In this document: positions 1 to 8,344 of the stretch, in pieces
Layout of the letters: every line of letters starts with the position of its first letter
How positions within the stretch are numbered: position 1 is the first letter of the stretch
DNA from: Aminobacter anthyllidis
GTDB lineage: Bacteria; Pseudomonadota; Alphaproteobacteria; Rhizobiales; Rhizobiaceae
Assembly (NCBI RefSeq): GCF_018555685.1
Contig: NZ_JAFLWW010000001.1
Coordinates: 868,001-932,000, forward strand
Direction of reading: 5' to 3'
DNA: 64,000 nt
Notes under the pieces: generated by a model
What the model saw: only the letters and a program-made list of their open reading frames with translations
Databases searched by the model: none
What the model was told of the DNA's origin: nothing
Translations under genes and position numbers: made by a program

Positions 1-1199
1 ATACGAGCGATGCCGGGTCGAAGAATGCGGATGGCGGCTACGCCGTCCGCGTCGTCTCAAGCATCAGCGAGTTCGACCGCGAGGAATGGAATACCCTCTC
101 CGGGACATCCAAGGCCAATCCAGGACCTGCTTACAACCCATTCATTTCCTATGATTTTCTGAGCATCCTTGAGGAATCCGGCTGCGCCGTGCGCAAGACC
201 GGCTGGCAAGGGCACCATCTCCGGCTGGAAAAGGCCGACGGCACTTTCCTCGGCGCGCTTGCCTGCTATGCCAAGTCACATAGCCAGGGCGAATATGTCT
301 TCGACCACGGCTGGGCCGACGCCTTCGAGCGCGCCGGCGGACGCTACTATCCCAAGCTCCAGGCCTCCATACCGTTCACGCCGGCGACCGGCCCTCGCCT
401 GCTGGCTGTCCCGGGCGTCGATGCACCCGCGACCGGGGCGGCGCTGGCAACGGCACTGCGCAGCGTAGCCGAGGGCGTCGGCGTGTCGTCGGCGAATGTA
501 ACCTTCGCCGAGGCCGCCGAAGTCGACACCCTCGAACGCACCGGCTTCCTGCGCCGCACCGACCAGCAGTTCCACTTCTTCAACGAAGGCTTTGACAGCT
601 ATGACGATTTTCTCGCAACCCTTGCCTCGCGCAAGCGCAAGGCGCTGAAGAAGGAGCGGCGCGAGGCGCTGGCGGAAGGCATTTCGATCGAGCGCCTGAC
701 CGGCAAGGACATCACCGAAGCGCACTGGGACGACTTCTTCGCCTTTTACATGGACACGGGCGGCCGCAAATGGGGTCGGCCCTATCTGAACAGGACGTTT
801 TTCTCGCTGATCGGCGAACGCATGGCCGACGATGTGCTATTGGTCATGGCCAGGCGCGGCGGGCGCTACATTGCGGGCGCGATCAACTTCATCGGCTCCG
901 ATACGCTGTATGGCCGCAACTGGGGTTGCATCGAGGACCACCCCTTCCTGCATTTCGAGGTCTGCTACCATCAGGCCATCGACTTCGCGATCGAACGCAA
1001 GCTCAGGGTCGTCGAAGCCGGCGCGCAAGGCGAACACAAGCTGGCCCGCGGCTATCGTCCGGTCACGACCCAATCGGCGCATTATATCGTTCACCCCGGC
1101 TTGCGCCGGGCGGTGGCCGAGTATCTCGAGCGCGAACGTCGGGAGGTTGCCCAGGTCAGCGAATACCTGGAAGAGCACGGGCCGTTCCGGCGCGGCTGA
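1..1199 (+). CDS. FemAB/GNAT-like acyltransferase (DUF482), 5' end outside the window
   Basis: The reading frame is open from the first bases of the window and no in-frame ATG, GTG or TTG occurs before the conserved N-terminal part, so the true start lies upstream. The visible 398 or so residues match the DUF482/COG3146 family, annotated as GNAT-like or peptidoglycan-biosynthesis-related acyltransferases. Recognisable parts are the NPF-x-SYDFL segment, TGW near the start, the KRKALKKERREA basic helix in the middle and a C-terminal EAGAQGEHKLARGY block. Such proteins are cytoplasmic; the family has no settled substrate, so a role in cell-wall or aminoacyl transfer is only inferred from FemAB resemblance. 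The gene runs towards the convergent SMR gene, with 3 bases between the stop codons. Confidence 0.8.
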   Translation, partial: TSDAGSKNADGGYAVRVVSSISEFDREEWNTLSGTSKANPGPAYNPFISYDFLSILEESGCAVRKTGWQGHHLRLEKADGTFLGALACYAKSHSQGEYVFDHGWADAFERAGGRYYPKLQASIPFTPATGPRLLAVPGVDAPATGAALATALRSVAEGVGVSSANVTFAEAAEVDTLERTGFLRRTDQQFHFFNEGFDSYDDFLATLASRKRKALKKERREALAEGISIERLTGKDITEAHWDDFFAFYMDTGGRKWGRPYLNRTFFSLIGERMADDVLLVMARRGGRYIAGAINFIGSDTLYGRNWGCIEDHPFLHFEVCYHQAIDFAIERKLRVVEAGAQGEHKLARGYRPVTTQSAHYIVHPGLRRAVAEYLERERREVAQVSEYLEEHGPFRRG

Positions 1200-1202
1200 C
1201 CC

Positions 1203-1532
1203 TCAGTGGGCTATCGACTTCGAGAACAAGTTGATCACGATGACGCCCGCCATTATCAGGCCAATGCCTAGAAGTGCGGGCATATCGAGCGTCTGGCGAA
1301 ACCATATCCAGGCAATTGCCGTGATGAAGACGATGCCGGCTCCGCACCACATGGCGTAGACGATGCCGACCGGCACCTGGCGCAGCACCAGCGACAGGAA
1401 GTAGAACGCGCATGCGTAGCCGGCCAGCGCGATGACCGACGGCCACAGCCGCGTGAAGCCATTGGTTTCCTTCAGCGCGGAGGTTGCGACAACCTCGAAG
1501 GCCACCGCCACGATCAAATAGATGTAGTTCAA
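1203..1532 (-). CDS. Small multidrug resistance (SMR/EmrE family) membrane protein
   Basis: A 109-residue protein with four predicted membrane helices, the usual size of SMR transporters, which work as inner-membrane dimers exchanging cationic compounds for protons. The essential membrane-embedded Glu is at residue 13 in the first helix (VAFEVVATSALK), followed by the family block with YAMWCGAG in helix 3 and GIGLIMAGVIVINL in helix 4. I chose the TTG at 1532 because GGGAG lies 7 bases before it and it gives family length; the frame stays open to an ATG at 1622, which would add 30 residues unlike the family. It is divergent from the HIT gene. Substrate (drug, guanidinium or polyamine) cannot be read from the sequence. 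Confidence 0.87.
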   Translation of the reverse strand: MNYIYLIVAVAFEVVATSALKETNGFTRLWPSVIALAGYACAFYFLSLVLRQVPVGIVYAMWCGAGIVFITAIAWIWFRQTLDMPALLGIGLIMAGVIVINLFSKSIAH

Positions 1533-1620
1533 CTTCGCTCCCTTTGGCCTTCCGCGGCTTGACGTTCCGCCTGCCAGCGCCGAAACATCCACCACGAAAT
1601 CGCAGCAAACGGGATAGGCC

Positions 1621-2055
1621 ATGTCGAGCGCCGCTTACGATCCAAACAACATCTTCGCCAAGATCCTGCGTGGCGAAATCCCCGCGCATCGGGTCTACGA
1701 GGACGACGCCGTGGTGGCATTCATGGATGTGATGCCGCAGTGCACCGGGCACACGCTCGTGGTGCCCAAGACGCCGTCGCGCAACCTGCTCGATGCCGAG
1801 CCCGGGACGTTCGGCAAGCTGTTCTCAGCCGTGCAGAAGGTAGCCCGGGCCGCACAACAAGCATTCGATGCCGACGGCATCGTGATATCGCAGTTCAACG
1901 AAGCTGCGGCCGGCCAGACGGTTTTCCATCTCCACGTCCACATCGTCCCACGCTTCGAGGGAGTCGCACCCAAAGGCCATGCGGCGGTGATGGAGAAACC
2001 TGAGGTGCTCGCGGCCAACGCGGAGAAGATCAGGGCTGCGCTGGCGGCCGGCTAG
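1621..2055 (+). CDS. HIT (histidine triad) family protein
   Basis: A 144-residue cytoplasmic protein of the Hint branch of the histidine-triad superfamily. The C-terminal half carries the catalytic triad motif HLHVHIVPR, and the N-terminal half has the DNIFxKILRGEIPAHRVYEDD-type opening typical of bacterial Hint proteins. Family members hydrolyse nucleoside phosphoramidates such as AMP-lysine, or related adenylylated substrates; the natural substrate in bacteria is usually unknown. The ATG at 1621 follows a GGGATAGG stretch that can serve as ribosome binding site. Length is normal for the family (about 120-145). Confidence 0.93.
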   Translation: MSSAAYDPNNIFAKILRGEIPAHRVYEDDAVVAFMDVMPQCTGHTLVVPKTPSRNLLDAEPGTFGKLFSAVQKVARAAQQAFDADGIVISQFNEAAAGQTVFHLHVHIVPRFEGVAPKGHAAVMEKPEVLAANAEKIRAALAAG

Positions 2056-2399
2056 GAAATCCACATCCCGACCAGCAGGATCACTTCGGCCGCGACGATG
2101 CCGACCAAAATCTTCCGCCGGAGATAAAGATAGGCAACGAAGCCAGCACCAGCTGCGCCGATGCGCAAGGCGAGCGCCGTGTCGACAAGCGCGCCGCTGG
2201 GGAAGACGATCAGATTACCGATGACAGCTGCGACAAGTGCGGTGGCAAGCGCACGAACCAGCACCAGAAGGTCGGAATCCTCGGAGATACGGTCGCCAAG
2301 ATAGACGCCGAGGAAGCGCCACGCGTCGGTGGCGAGCCAGCCGCCGATCAGGATGAACAGGAACGGCCACCACCAGCTGTCGATTGCATCGAAGGTCAT
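2052..2399 (-). CDS. azlD: AzlD family branched-chain amino acid exporter subunit
   Basis: A 115-residue protein, almost entirely hydrophobic, with three or four predicted membrane segments, the size and composition of AzlD/BrnE. AzlC and AzlD together form an inner-membrane exporter for branched-chain amino acids or their analogues. The start ATG at 2399 overlaps the stop of azlC by four bases (ATGA), so translation is coupled and the two subunits are probably made in equal amounts. Its last codon region reaches the end of the convergent HIT gene (4-base tail overlap). A longer frame up to 2567 exists but would run through azlC, so it was rejected. Confidence 0.85.
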   Translation of the reverse strand: MTFDAIDSWWWPFLFILIGGWLATDAWRFLGVYLGDRISEDSDLLVLVRALATALVAAVIGNLIVFPSGALVDTALALRIGAAGAGFVAYLYLRRKILVGIVAAEVILLVGMWIS

Positions 2400-3142
2400 G
2401 CAGTTGCCCTCCGTTGCGACAGCTTGTGGAAGGCGAATGCGGCGCCGCCGCCGATGAGCCCGGCACCAAGCAGGTCGAATCCGGGTACCACGAGATGGAG
2501 AAGCGGGCCGAGGATGAGCCCTAGAACCATCGCCACGTGCCCTGCCCGCTCGCGTGCAGATCCCCACAGCGAGGTCAGGAAATACATCGGCGTGAGCAGG
2601 AAGAGTGCCGCCGAGACAGCTGGCGGCAAGCTATCGGCGACGAGATAAACTACAGCCGTGACCAGCATGTTGAAAAGAACGAGCGTCGATCCGAGCCCGG
2701 CGTAATAGCTGGTGCGCAGTTCGCGCGGGATGCCGCGCAACCGCTCCATCGCCAGGACCCAGGAGGTAACGGCGACGAAATGGGAGAGGAAGTATAGAAC
2801 CCAGCGCGGTGTCGTGGGTCCGCGCAGTTCGGGCACAAGCGCCACCACCATCGGCGTGAGCCGGATCGACGACAGCGCGACCGCAAAGGCTGCTGCCGGC
2901 AGCGAGGCGCCGGACAGGATGGCGCCGACCAGCACCACCTTGGCCGGAAGTGCCCAGACCGTGCCGACCATGAATACGGTCTGCGCCAACGTCAGCCCGG
3001 CCTCCTTGGCCAGACCGGCGAAGCCGATGAAGGCGCTGGCCAGGATCAGGCCGGGGATCGAGAAGGCGGCACGAACCCCGCGCAGATACCAGAGGCGGCG
3101 TGTCGACAGGCTCGGCAATGAAGATGCATGGTCAGCAGGCAT
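2396..3142 (-). CDS. azlC: AzlC family branched-chain amino acid exporter subunit
   Basis: A protein of about 248 residues, hydrophobic with seven or so predicted membrane helices. It matches AzlC/BrnF through the opening FSIPGLILASAFIGFAGLAKE region, the LSSIRLTPMVVALVPELRG segment in the first third and the WGSAR segment near the end. With the overlapping downstream azlD it should form the two-component exporter. An upstream ATG at 3160 would add six residues; neither start has a strong Shine-Dalgarno sequence, so the start is uncertain. Export of branched-chain amino acids is family knowledge; azaleucine resistance or methionine export are alternatives. Confidence 0.85.
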   Translation of the reverse strand: MPADHASSLPSLSTRRLWYLRGVRAAFSIPGLILASAFIGFAGLAKEAGLTLAQTVFMVGTVWALPAKVVLVGAILSGASLPAAAFAVALSSIRLTPMVVALVPELRGPTTPRWVLYFLSHFVAVTSWVLAMERLRGIPRELRTSYYAGLGSTLVLFNMLVTAVVYLVADSLPPAVSAALFLLTPMYFLTSLWGSARERAGHVAMVLGLILGPLLHLVVPGFDLLGAGLIGGGAAFAFHKLSQRRATA

Positions 3143-3335
3143 TGAAAACGCGCATAGCATGGCCTCCGGGCCAAGTCAGCGCTTCAGTCCGCTTGGCGCA
3201 ATGGACTTGCCCTTGTGACAGCCTGCCGAGACGGCGCGATATCATGCCAACTACCGGAAGAGGCGGCATATTAACGGTTTACGCACTGTGAAGATGTAGG
3301 TACGCCATAGGTGGGAAGCGAGGAACAGCCACGTC

Positions 3336-4586
3336 ATGACAGGTGCATTGCTGCTCGTCTTGCAAGCGCTGATCTACTTCGTGACCATGGCCGCAGTGTT
3401 CCATTCACGCCATAGATTCGGCATCGGCATCTTTGTCTGCGTGCTTGGCGTGATGCACTTCCTCGAGACATACCTCGCCGCGGTGTTCTTCGTGCAGTTG
3501 CCCTTCGGCCTGATATCGCCGGGCTCGACGGTGATGTTCTCAGGCAAGCTGATGATGTTCCTCCTGCTCTACATCAAGGAGGATGCCGAGACGGTGCGCC
3601 AGCCGATCTACGGGCTTTTGATCGGCAACTGCCTGATGGTGGCGCTGGCCTTGATCCTGCGCCTCTACGGGGACGTTGCGGAAATGCCCGGCTATCAGCC
3701 TGACCTGACCTTCCTCGACGACATGGGCGTGCTGATGGTCTGGGGCACGGCGCTGCTGTTCCTCGACAGCATCGCGCTGATCCTGATCTACGAAAAGCTC
3801 GGACAGCGCATCGCCAACACCTTGTTCAAACGCATCTTCCTCAGCGCGGCGCTGGTTCTCACCTTCGACCAGCTGATGTTCTTTCTCGGCCTTCACCTCG
3901 TGTCTGGCGTGCCGATCAGCGCACTCTACGGCGGCTGGATCGCCAAGATGGCAGCAGCGGCACTTTATAGCGCCATGCTCGTCATCTATCTCCGCTTTGT
4001 CGAAACCAGGCCGGCTTTGGCCGGTCCAGAGCCGTTGCTCAAGGTCTTCGATCGCCTGACATTCCGCCACCGCTACGAGGACCTGCTGCAAAAGACCGGC
4101 AAGGATATTCTGACCGGCACCAGCGACCGGGGACATTTCGAAGCCGTGGCGCAATCGCTGATCGACCGCTCGCTGGCCGACCGCAAGCCGGTGAGCTTGC
4201 TGATGATCGACATCGACCACTTCAAGAGCATCAACGACCAGTACGGCCATGTAACTGGCGACAAGGTGCTGAAGGAAGTCGCACGCGCGCTGGACGGCGC
4301 GCTGCGCAGCGGCGACCGGCTGTTCCGCTACGGCGGTGAAGAATTCGTCGCCATCTGCCAGGATCTGAACGCCGGCGACGCGACTATCCTCGCCGAGCGC
4401 CTTCGCGCCGCGGTCGCGACCACACCCTTGGCCGAACCTGGTCTGAGCACCACCGTCAGCATCGGGGTGACGACCGCCAAGAGCGGCCCGGTTTCGGCAG
4501 AACAGATGATCAGGGACGCCGACACCTGGCTTTATCGCGCCAAGCGGCTCGGCAGGAACCGAGTCGAGAGCCCGGTCGTCGCCTGA
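3336..4586 (+). CDS. Membrane-anchored diguanylate cyclase (GGDEF)
   Basis: A 416-residue protein. Residues 1-225 hold about six or seven hydrophobic segments forming a membrane sensor region, and residues 250-410 form a GGDEF domain. The active-site loop reads RYGGEEF (around residue 333), so it should make cyclic di-GMP from two GTP. An RSGD inhibitory site sits exactly five residues before it, the position of the RxxD product-feedback I-site. The conserved IDIDHFKSINDQYGH substrate and metal segment is intact. No periplasmic domain of known type was recognised, so the input signal is unknown. Its 3' end faces clpA and shares the hairpin at 4621-4642. Confidence 0.93.
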   Translation: MTGALLLVLQALIYFVTMAAVFHSRHRFGIGIFVCVLGVMHFLETYLAAVFFVQLPFGLISPGSTVMFSGKLMMFLLLYIKEDAETVRQPIYGLLIGNCLMVALALILRLYGDVAEMPGYQPDLTFLDDMGVLMVWGTALLFLDSIALILIYEKLGQRIANTLFKRIFLSAALVLTFDQLMFFLGLHLVSGVPISALYGGWIAKMAAAALYSAMLVIYLRFVETRPALAGPEPLLKVFDRLTFRHRYEDLLQKTGKDILTGTSDRGHFEAVAQSLIDRSLADRKPVSLLMIDIDHFKSINDQYGHVTGDKVLKEVARALDGALRSGDRLFRYGGEEFVAICQDLNAGDATILAERLRAAVATTPLAEPGLSTTVSIGVTTAKSGPVSAEQMIRDADTWLYRAKRLGRNRVESPVVA

Positions 4587-4615
4587 AGGACGCCTGCCAG
4601 CACGTTGAGTAGCCC

Positions 4616-4642
4616 AAAAAGAAGCCCCGTTTCCGGGGCTTC
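4616..4642 (-). terminator. Rho-independent terminator of clpA (possibly bidirectional)
   Basis: A perfect 9-bp stem (4621-4629 with 4634-4642) around a four-base loop. On the minus strand it is followed at once by five T residues (4620-4616), so it fits an intrinsic terminator 13 bases after the clpA stop. Read on the plus strand it also lies 34 bases after the diguanylate cyclase, with a weaker TTC-rich tail. Confidence 0.8.
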
Positions 4643-4655
4643 TTCATTCTTGCGA

Positions 4656-7130
4656 TCAACCCTTGCGGGGCAGTTGCGGAACCAGGCTTCGCTTGCCGCC
4701 ATCCTTGCCCTTAGGCTCGGACTTTGGCTTTGCCGCCACGACCTTTTTGGCAACCGGCTTCTTGGCGGCTGCCTTCTTGAGCTTCGGACGATCGGCAGGA
4801 TCTTCCTTCTTCGGCTTCACTGGCACCTCGTCTGCCAGCGTCTCGAGCTTCAGGCCGGACTCGCCGGTTTCCTTCTTCTCGACGGTGACGCGCACCGTGC
4901 CGCCCTTCCTGAGCTTGCCGAACAGCACCTCGTCGGCCAGCGGCTTCTTGATGTGCTCCTGGATGACACGTCCGAGCGGGCGTGCGCCCATGCGTTCGTC
5001 GTAACCCTTCTCGGCGAGCCAGGCGATGGCGTCCGGCGACAGGTCGAAGGTCACGCCACGTTCAGAAAGCTGTGCTTCCAGCTGCATGACGAACTTCTGC
5101 ACGACCTGATGCACAACCGGCACCGGCAGCGAGCCGAACGGGATGATGGCATCGAGACGGTTGCGGAATTCCGGCGTGAACAGCCGGTTGATCGCCTCGA
5201 CATCGTCGCCTTCGCGTTTTGTCGACCCGAACCCGATCGCCGCGCGCTGCGCATCCGACGCGCCCGCATTGGTGGTCATGATCAAGATGACATTGCGGAA
5301 GTCGATCTGCTTGCCGTTGTGGTCGGTCAGCTTGCCGTGATCCATGACCTGCAACAGGATGTTGAACAGGTCGGGATGGGCCTTCTCCACTTCGTCAAGC
5401 AGCAGCACGCAGTGCGGATGCTGGTCGACGCCGTCGGTCAAAAGGCCACCCTGGTCGAAGCCGACATAGCCGGGAGGTGCGCCGATCAGGCGGCTGACGG
5501 TATGGCGCTCCATGTATTCCGACATGTCGAAGCGGATCAGCTCGACGCCGAGCGACAGGGCCAGTTGCTTGGCCACTTCGGTCTTGCCAACACCGGTCGG
5601 GCCCGAGAACAGGTAGGAGCCGATCGGCTTTTCCGGTTCGCGCAGGCCAGCACGCGCCAGCTTGATCGCCGACGTGAGCGCCGTGATTGCCGTATCCTGA
5701 CCATAGACGACACGCTGCAGTTCGACCTCGAGGCCGGCCAGCACCTTTTCGTCATCGGCGGACACAGTCTTGGGCGGAATACGCGCCATCGTCGCTATCG
5801 TCGCTTCGATCTCCTTGATACCGATCGTCTTCTTGCGCTTGCCTTCGGGCAACAGCATCTGCGACGCACCCGTTTCGTCGATCACGTCGATCGCCTTGTC
5901 GGGCAGCTTGCGGTCGTTGATGTAGCGTGCCGAAAGCTCGACTGCCGCCTTGATCGCCTCGTTGGTGAACTTCACCTTGTGGAAGTCCTCATAATAAGGC
6001 TTCAGGCCCTTCATGATCTCGATGGCGTCGTCGATCGTCGGCTCGTTGACGTCGATCTTCTGGAACCGGCGGACAAGCGCCCTGTCCTTCTCGAAGAACT
6101 GGCGGAACTCCTTGTAGGTGGTCGAGCCGATGCAGCGGATAGCACCCGAAGACAGCGCCGGCTTGAGCAGGTTGGAGGCGTCCATCGCCCCGCCCGAGGT
6201 CGCGCCAGCGCCGATCACCGTGTGGATCTCGTCGATGAACAGGACGGCGCCCGGATACTCCTCGAGTTCCTTGACGACTTGCTTCAGGCGCTCTTCGAAG
6301 TCGCCGCGATAGCGCGTGCCGGCAAGCAGCGTACCCATGTCGAGCGCGAAGATGGTGGCATCTTCGAGCACTTCGGGCACATCGCCTTCAACGATGCGCT
6401 TGGCCAGGCCTTCGGCGATGGCTGTCTTGCCCACGCCGGGATCGCCGACATAGAGCGGGTTGTTCTTGGAACGGCGGCACAGCACCTGGATGGTGCGGTT
6501 GATCTCGGACTCGCGTCCGATCAGCGGATCGATCTTGCCGGCGCGCGCCTTGACGTTGAGATTGACGCAATAGGCTGTCAGGGCATCCTGCTGCTTCTTG
6601 CCCTTGCCTGTCTCTTCGCCGGATTCGCTGCCGCCACCGCCATGCTGCTCCTCATCTGCGCCGCGCGGAGCGCGGCTTTCCGAGGAACCGGGGCGCTTGG
6701 CGATGCCGTGCGAGATGTAGTTGACCGCGTCATAGCGGGTCATCTGCTGTTCCTGCAGGAAATAGGCGGCGTGGCTTTCACGCTCGGCGAAGATCGCAAC
6801 GAGCACGTTGGCGCCGGACACTTCCTCGCGGCCGGACGACTGCACATGGATCACGGCGCGCTGGATGACGCGCTGGAAACCGGCGGTCGGCTTTGAATCT
6901 TCGTCGTAGCCGGTGACGAGATTGTCGAGCTCGGTATCGATGTAAGTCAGCACGGTCTGCTTGAGTTCGTCGAGATCGACGTTGCAGGCACGCATGACCG
7001 CAGCCGCCTCATTGTCGTCGATGAGAGCGAGCAGCAAATGTTCGAGCGTCGCATATTCATGGTGACGCTCGTTGGCGAGCGTCAACGCCTGATGCAGCGC
7101 TTTTTCGAGGCCCTGGGAGAAAGCCGGCAT
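4656..7130 (-). CDS. clpA: ATP-dependent Clp protease ATP-binding subunit ClpA
   Basis: An 824-residue AAA+ unfoldase that pairs with ClpP and takes N-degron substrates from ClpS. In order: an N-terminal Clp repeat domain (1-145), a first AAA module with Walker A GDPGVGKT and Walker B LFIDEIHT, and a second with Walker A GPTGVGKT and Walker [11 protein letters not shown] substrate pore loop [12 protein letters not shown] is visible. E. coli ClpA has 758 residues; the extra length is mainly a C-terminal tail of about 60 residues rich in Lys, Ala and Pro after the conserved GTVRVTVE end. It follows clpS by 8 bases and is surely in one transcript with it. Confidence 0.97.
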   Translation of the reverse strand: MPAFSQGLEKALHQALTLANERHHEYATLEHLLLALIDDNEAAAVMRACNVDLDELKQTVLTYIDTELDNLVTGYDEDSKPTAGFQRVIQRAVIHVQSSGREEVSGANVLVAIFAERESHAAYFLQEQQMTRYDAVNYISHGIAKRPGSSESRAPRGADEEQHGGGGSESGEETGKGKKQQDALTAYCVNLNVKARAGKIDPLIGRESEINRTIQVLCRRSKNNPLYVGDPGVGKTAIAEGLAKRIVEGDVPEVLEDATIFALDMGTLLAGTRYRGDFEERLKQVVKELEEYPGAVLFIDEIHTVIGAGATSGGAMDASNLLKPALSSGAIRCIGSTTYKEFRQFFEKDRALVRRFQKIDVNEPTIDDAIEIMKGLKPYYEDFHKVKFTNEAIKAAVELSARYINDRKLPDKAIDVIDETGASQMLLPEGKRKKTIGIKEIEATIATMARIPPKTVSADDEKVLAGLEVELQRVVYGQDTAITALTSAIKLARAGLREPEKPIGSYLFSGPTGVGKTEVAKQLALSLGVELIRFDMSEYMERHTVSRLIGAPPGYVGFDQGGLLTDGVDQHPHCVLLLDEVEKAHPDLFNILLQVMDHGKLTDHNGKQIDFRNVILIMTTNAGASDAQRAAIGFGSTKREGDDVEAINRLFTPEFRNRLDAIIPFGSLPVPVVHQVVQKFVMQLEAQLSERGVTFDLSPDAIAWLAEKGYDERMGARPLGRVIQEHIKKPLADEVLFGKLRKGGTVRVTVEKKETGESGLKLETLADEVPVKPKKEDPADRPKLKKAAAKKPVAKKVVAAKPKSEPKGKDGGKRSLVPQLPRKG

Positions 7131-7138
7131 TCAATACC

Positions 7139-7540
7139 TCACTTCTTCTCCATCACGCATTGCAGCGGATGCTGATTTTGTCTGGCGAAATCCATGACCT
7201 GGGACACTTTGGTCTCGGCCACTTCGAACGTGTAGATCCCGCATTCGCCGACGCCGTGATTATGGACGTGCAGCATGATGCGGGTAGCGGCCTCCCTGTC
7301 CTTCTGGAAGAAGCGTTCGAGCACCTGCACGACGAACTCCATCGGGGTGTAGTCGTCGTTGAGGATGAGCACCCTGTAGAGGCTCGGCCGCTTGGTCTTG
7401 GTCTTCGTACGGGTGATGACGGCGGTGCCGCGGCCTGGGCCGTTGCCTCCCTCATCACCGTTCTGCATCCGTGCCACGTCAAAATTCGTGGCTTCCAAGC
7501 CGGTCGTCAATCTGGTCCTGCCCTTCATCAATTCCGACAC
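7139..7540 (-). CDS. clpS: ATP-dependent Clp protease adaptor protein ClpS
   Basis: The adaptor that delivers N-end-rule substrates to ClpA. The core (from about residue 50) has the N-degron pocket segments [21 protein letters not shown] and [19 protein letters not shown] and the ClpA-binding end. The first 45 residues are a low-complexity extension, as in other alphaproteobacteria. The start is uncertain: GTG at 7540 gives 133 residues, ATG at 7528 gives 129, and a later ATG (MQNGDEGG) would give about 109. clpA follows after 8 bases. A plausible promoter lies at 7567-7594. Confidence 0.95.
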   Translation of the reverse strand: MSELMKGRTRLTTGLEATNFDVARMQNGDEGGNGPGRGTAVITRTKTKTKRPSLYRVLILNDDYTPMEFVVQVLERFFQKDREAATRIMLHVHNHGVGECGIYTFEVAETKVSQVMDFARQNQHPLQCVMEKK

Positions 7541-7566
7541 TTCGTCATGTAGGTGTCATTAGGGGG

Positions 7567-7594
7567 ATTTTAAGCCCTTCTGACGTGCTGACAA
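7567..7594 (-). promoter_or_regulatory. Candidate sigma-70 promoter of clpS-clpA
   Basis: On the minus strand TTGTCA (7594-7589) is separated by 16 bases from TAAAAT (7572-7567). Each hexamer matches five of six consensus bases and the site lies 27 bases upstream of the GTG start of clpS. Judged by eye only. Confidence 0.5.
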
Positions 7595-7653
7595 TACGGT
7601 GACGGGGGCAGCAGTGCCCGAATTGCCATAAACGTGAAGCACTTGTGCAAAAG

Positions 7654-7690
7654 AAAAACAAAAAACCCGGCTGCGCGGGCGCAACCGGGT
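7654..7690 (-). terminator. Rho-independent terminator of the phasin gene
   Basis: A GC-rich hairpin between 7665 and 7690 with outer arms ACCCGG/CCGGGT and an inner GC-rich continuation interrupted by one mismatch. On the minus strand it is followed by a T run broken by a single G (7665-7654). It lies about 55 bases after the phasin stop codon. Confidence 0.8.
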
Positions 7691-7742
7691 CTTATCTGCA
7701 GGATCTTTCGATCCAGCCCCCCTGAAATCGGGGATCAGTCCA

Positions 7743-8072
7743 TCACTTCGCCTTGGCGACGAGCGACTCAAACGGCTTGTAGGCGTCCTTGGCGAGTTCG
7801 GCGTAAAGTTCACCGAGCTTGGTCGCCTCGGCGACAAAACCTTCGTAAGCCTGCTTGGCATAGTCGGTCTGGATTTCGACGGCCTTCTCGAGCGACTTCA
7901 CGCCGAGCAGCTTTTCGAACGTGGCAGCGCCGGTCTCGAAGCTCTTCTTGGTGTAGTCGGTGGTCTCGGTGGCGATCGCCTGAGCACCCTTGGAGAGCGA
8001 AGCGAAGCTCTTCAGGCCGGTATCGACGAATTCCTTGCCGTATTTGCTGAAATCTTCATAGGTCTGGGTCAT
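7743..8072 (-). CDS. Phasin family protein
   Basis: A 109-residue, mostly helical, amphipathic protein of the phasin family (Phasin_2 type), which coats polyhydroxyalkanoate granules or acts as a granule-associated chaperone. The central FASLSKGAQAIATETTDYTKKSFE and the following FEKLLGVKSLEKAVEIQ segment are family landmarks. The ATG at 8072 has AAAGGA nine bases upstream; a longer frame to 8198 has no support and would cross the promoter. The gene stands alone, with its own promoter and terminator. Two PhaR-like sites in the promoter suggest control by granule state. Confidence 0.92.
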   Translation of the reverse strand: MTQTYEDFSKYGKEFVDTGLKSFASLSKGAQAIATETTDYTKKSFETGAATFEKLLGVKSLEKAVEIQTDYAKQAYEGFVAEATKLGELYAELAKDAYKPFESLVAKAK

Positions 8073-8114
8073 CGCTGCATCCTTTCGGGTTCTGAGCGCT
8101 GCGCTATGTGATTG

Positions 8115-8123
8115 TGCGATGCA
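8115..8123. promoter_or_regulatory. Second TGC-N3-GCA operator-like site of the phasin gene
   Basis: TGC-GAT-GCA. It lies just downstream of the -10 element, near the expected transcription start, and is exactly 21 bp (two helical turns) from the matching core of the site in the spacer. It fits the TGC-N3-GCA core of sites described for PhaR regulators; binding is inferred. Confidence 0.45.
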
Positions 8124-8126
8124 GCC

Positions 8127-8155
8127 TAGATATTGTGCAGCGCACAAAATGTCAA
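8127..8155 (-). promoter_or_regulatory. Sigma-70 promoter of the phasin gene
   Basis: On the minus strand a perfect TTGACA (8155-8150), a spacer of exactly 17 bases and TATCTA (8132-8127). The predicted leader is about 50 bases before the ATG at 8072. This is the clearest promoter in the window. Confidence 0.75.
8133..8147. promoter_or_regulatory. PhaR/AniA-like operator inside the phasin promoter spacer
   Basis: A 15-bp perfect inverted repeat, TTGTGC-AGC-GCACAA, that occupies the spacer between the -35 and -10 elements of the phasin promoter. The TGC-N3-GCA core resembles the CTGC-N3-GCAG type sites described for PhaR repressors of polyhydroxyalkanoate genes. A protein bound here would block RNA polymerase. 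The regulator itself is not in the window. Confidence 0.6.
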
Positions 8156-8243
8156 CTGACCCGACGTCATTCTGCACCACCCAAAACGACGAACCCATTC
8201 GGTAAAGTTAGACTAAAGCCCGAGCAAAAGTGTGAACGAGCCG

Positions 8244-8266
8244 GTTACCATAAACTTATTGGTAAC
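8244..8266. promoter_or_regulatory. Inverted repeat upstream of the D,D-carboxypeptidase gene
   Basis: Perfect 7-bp arms GTTACCA (8244-8250) and TGGTAAC (8260-8266) with a 9-bp centre, about 80 bases before the GTG start at 8345. The arm spacing of 16 bp suits a dimeric regulator. No regulator can be named. Confidence 0.4.
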
Positions 8267-8344
8267 GCTGTGACCCTACTGTGCATCGATACGGGGCAGG
8301 AACCTTTGCCGCCCCTCATGCAACAATAATTCAAGGGTGTAACA

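Noticed and set aside
4605-6896. A 763-residue open frame on the plus strand inside clpA
   Set aside because: It is the antisense shadow of clpA: no Shine-Dalgarno, no known domain, and composition explained by the high-GC third codon positions of the real gene.
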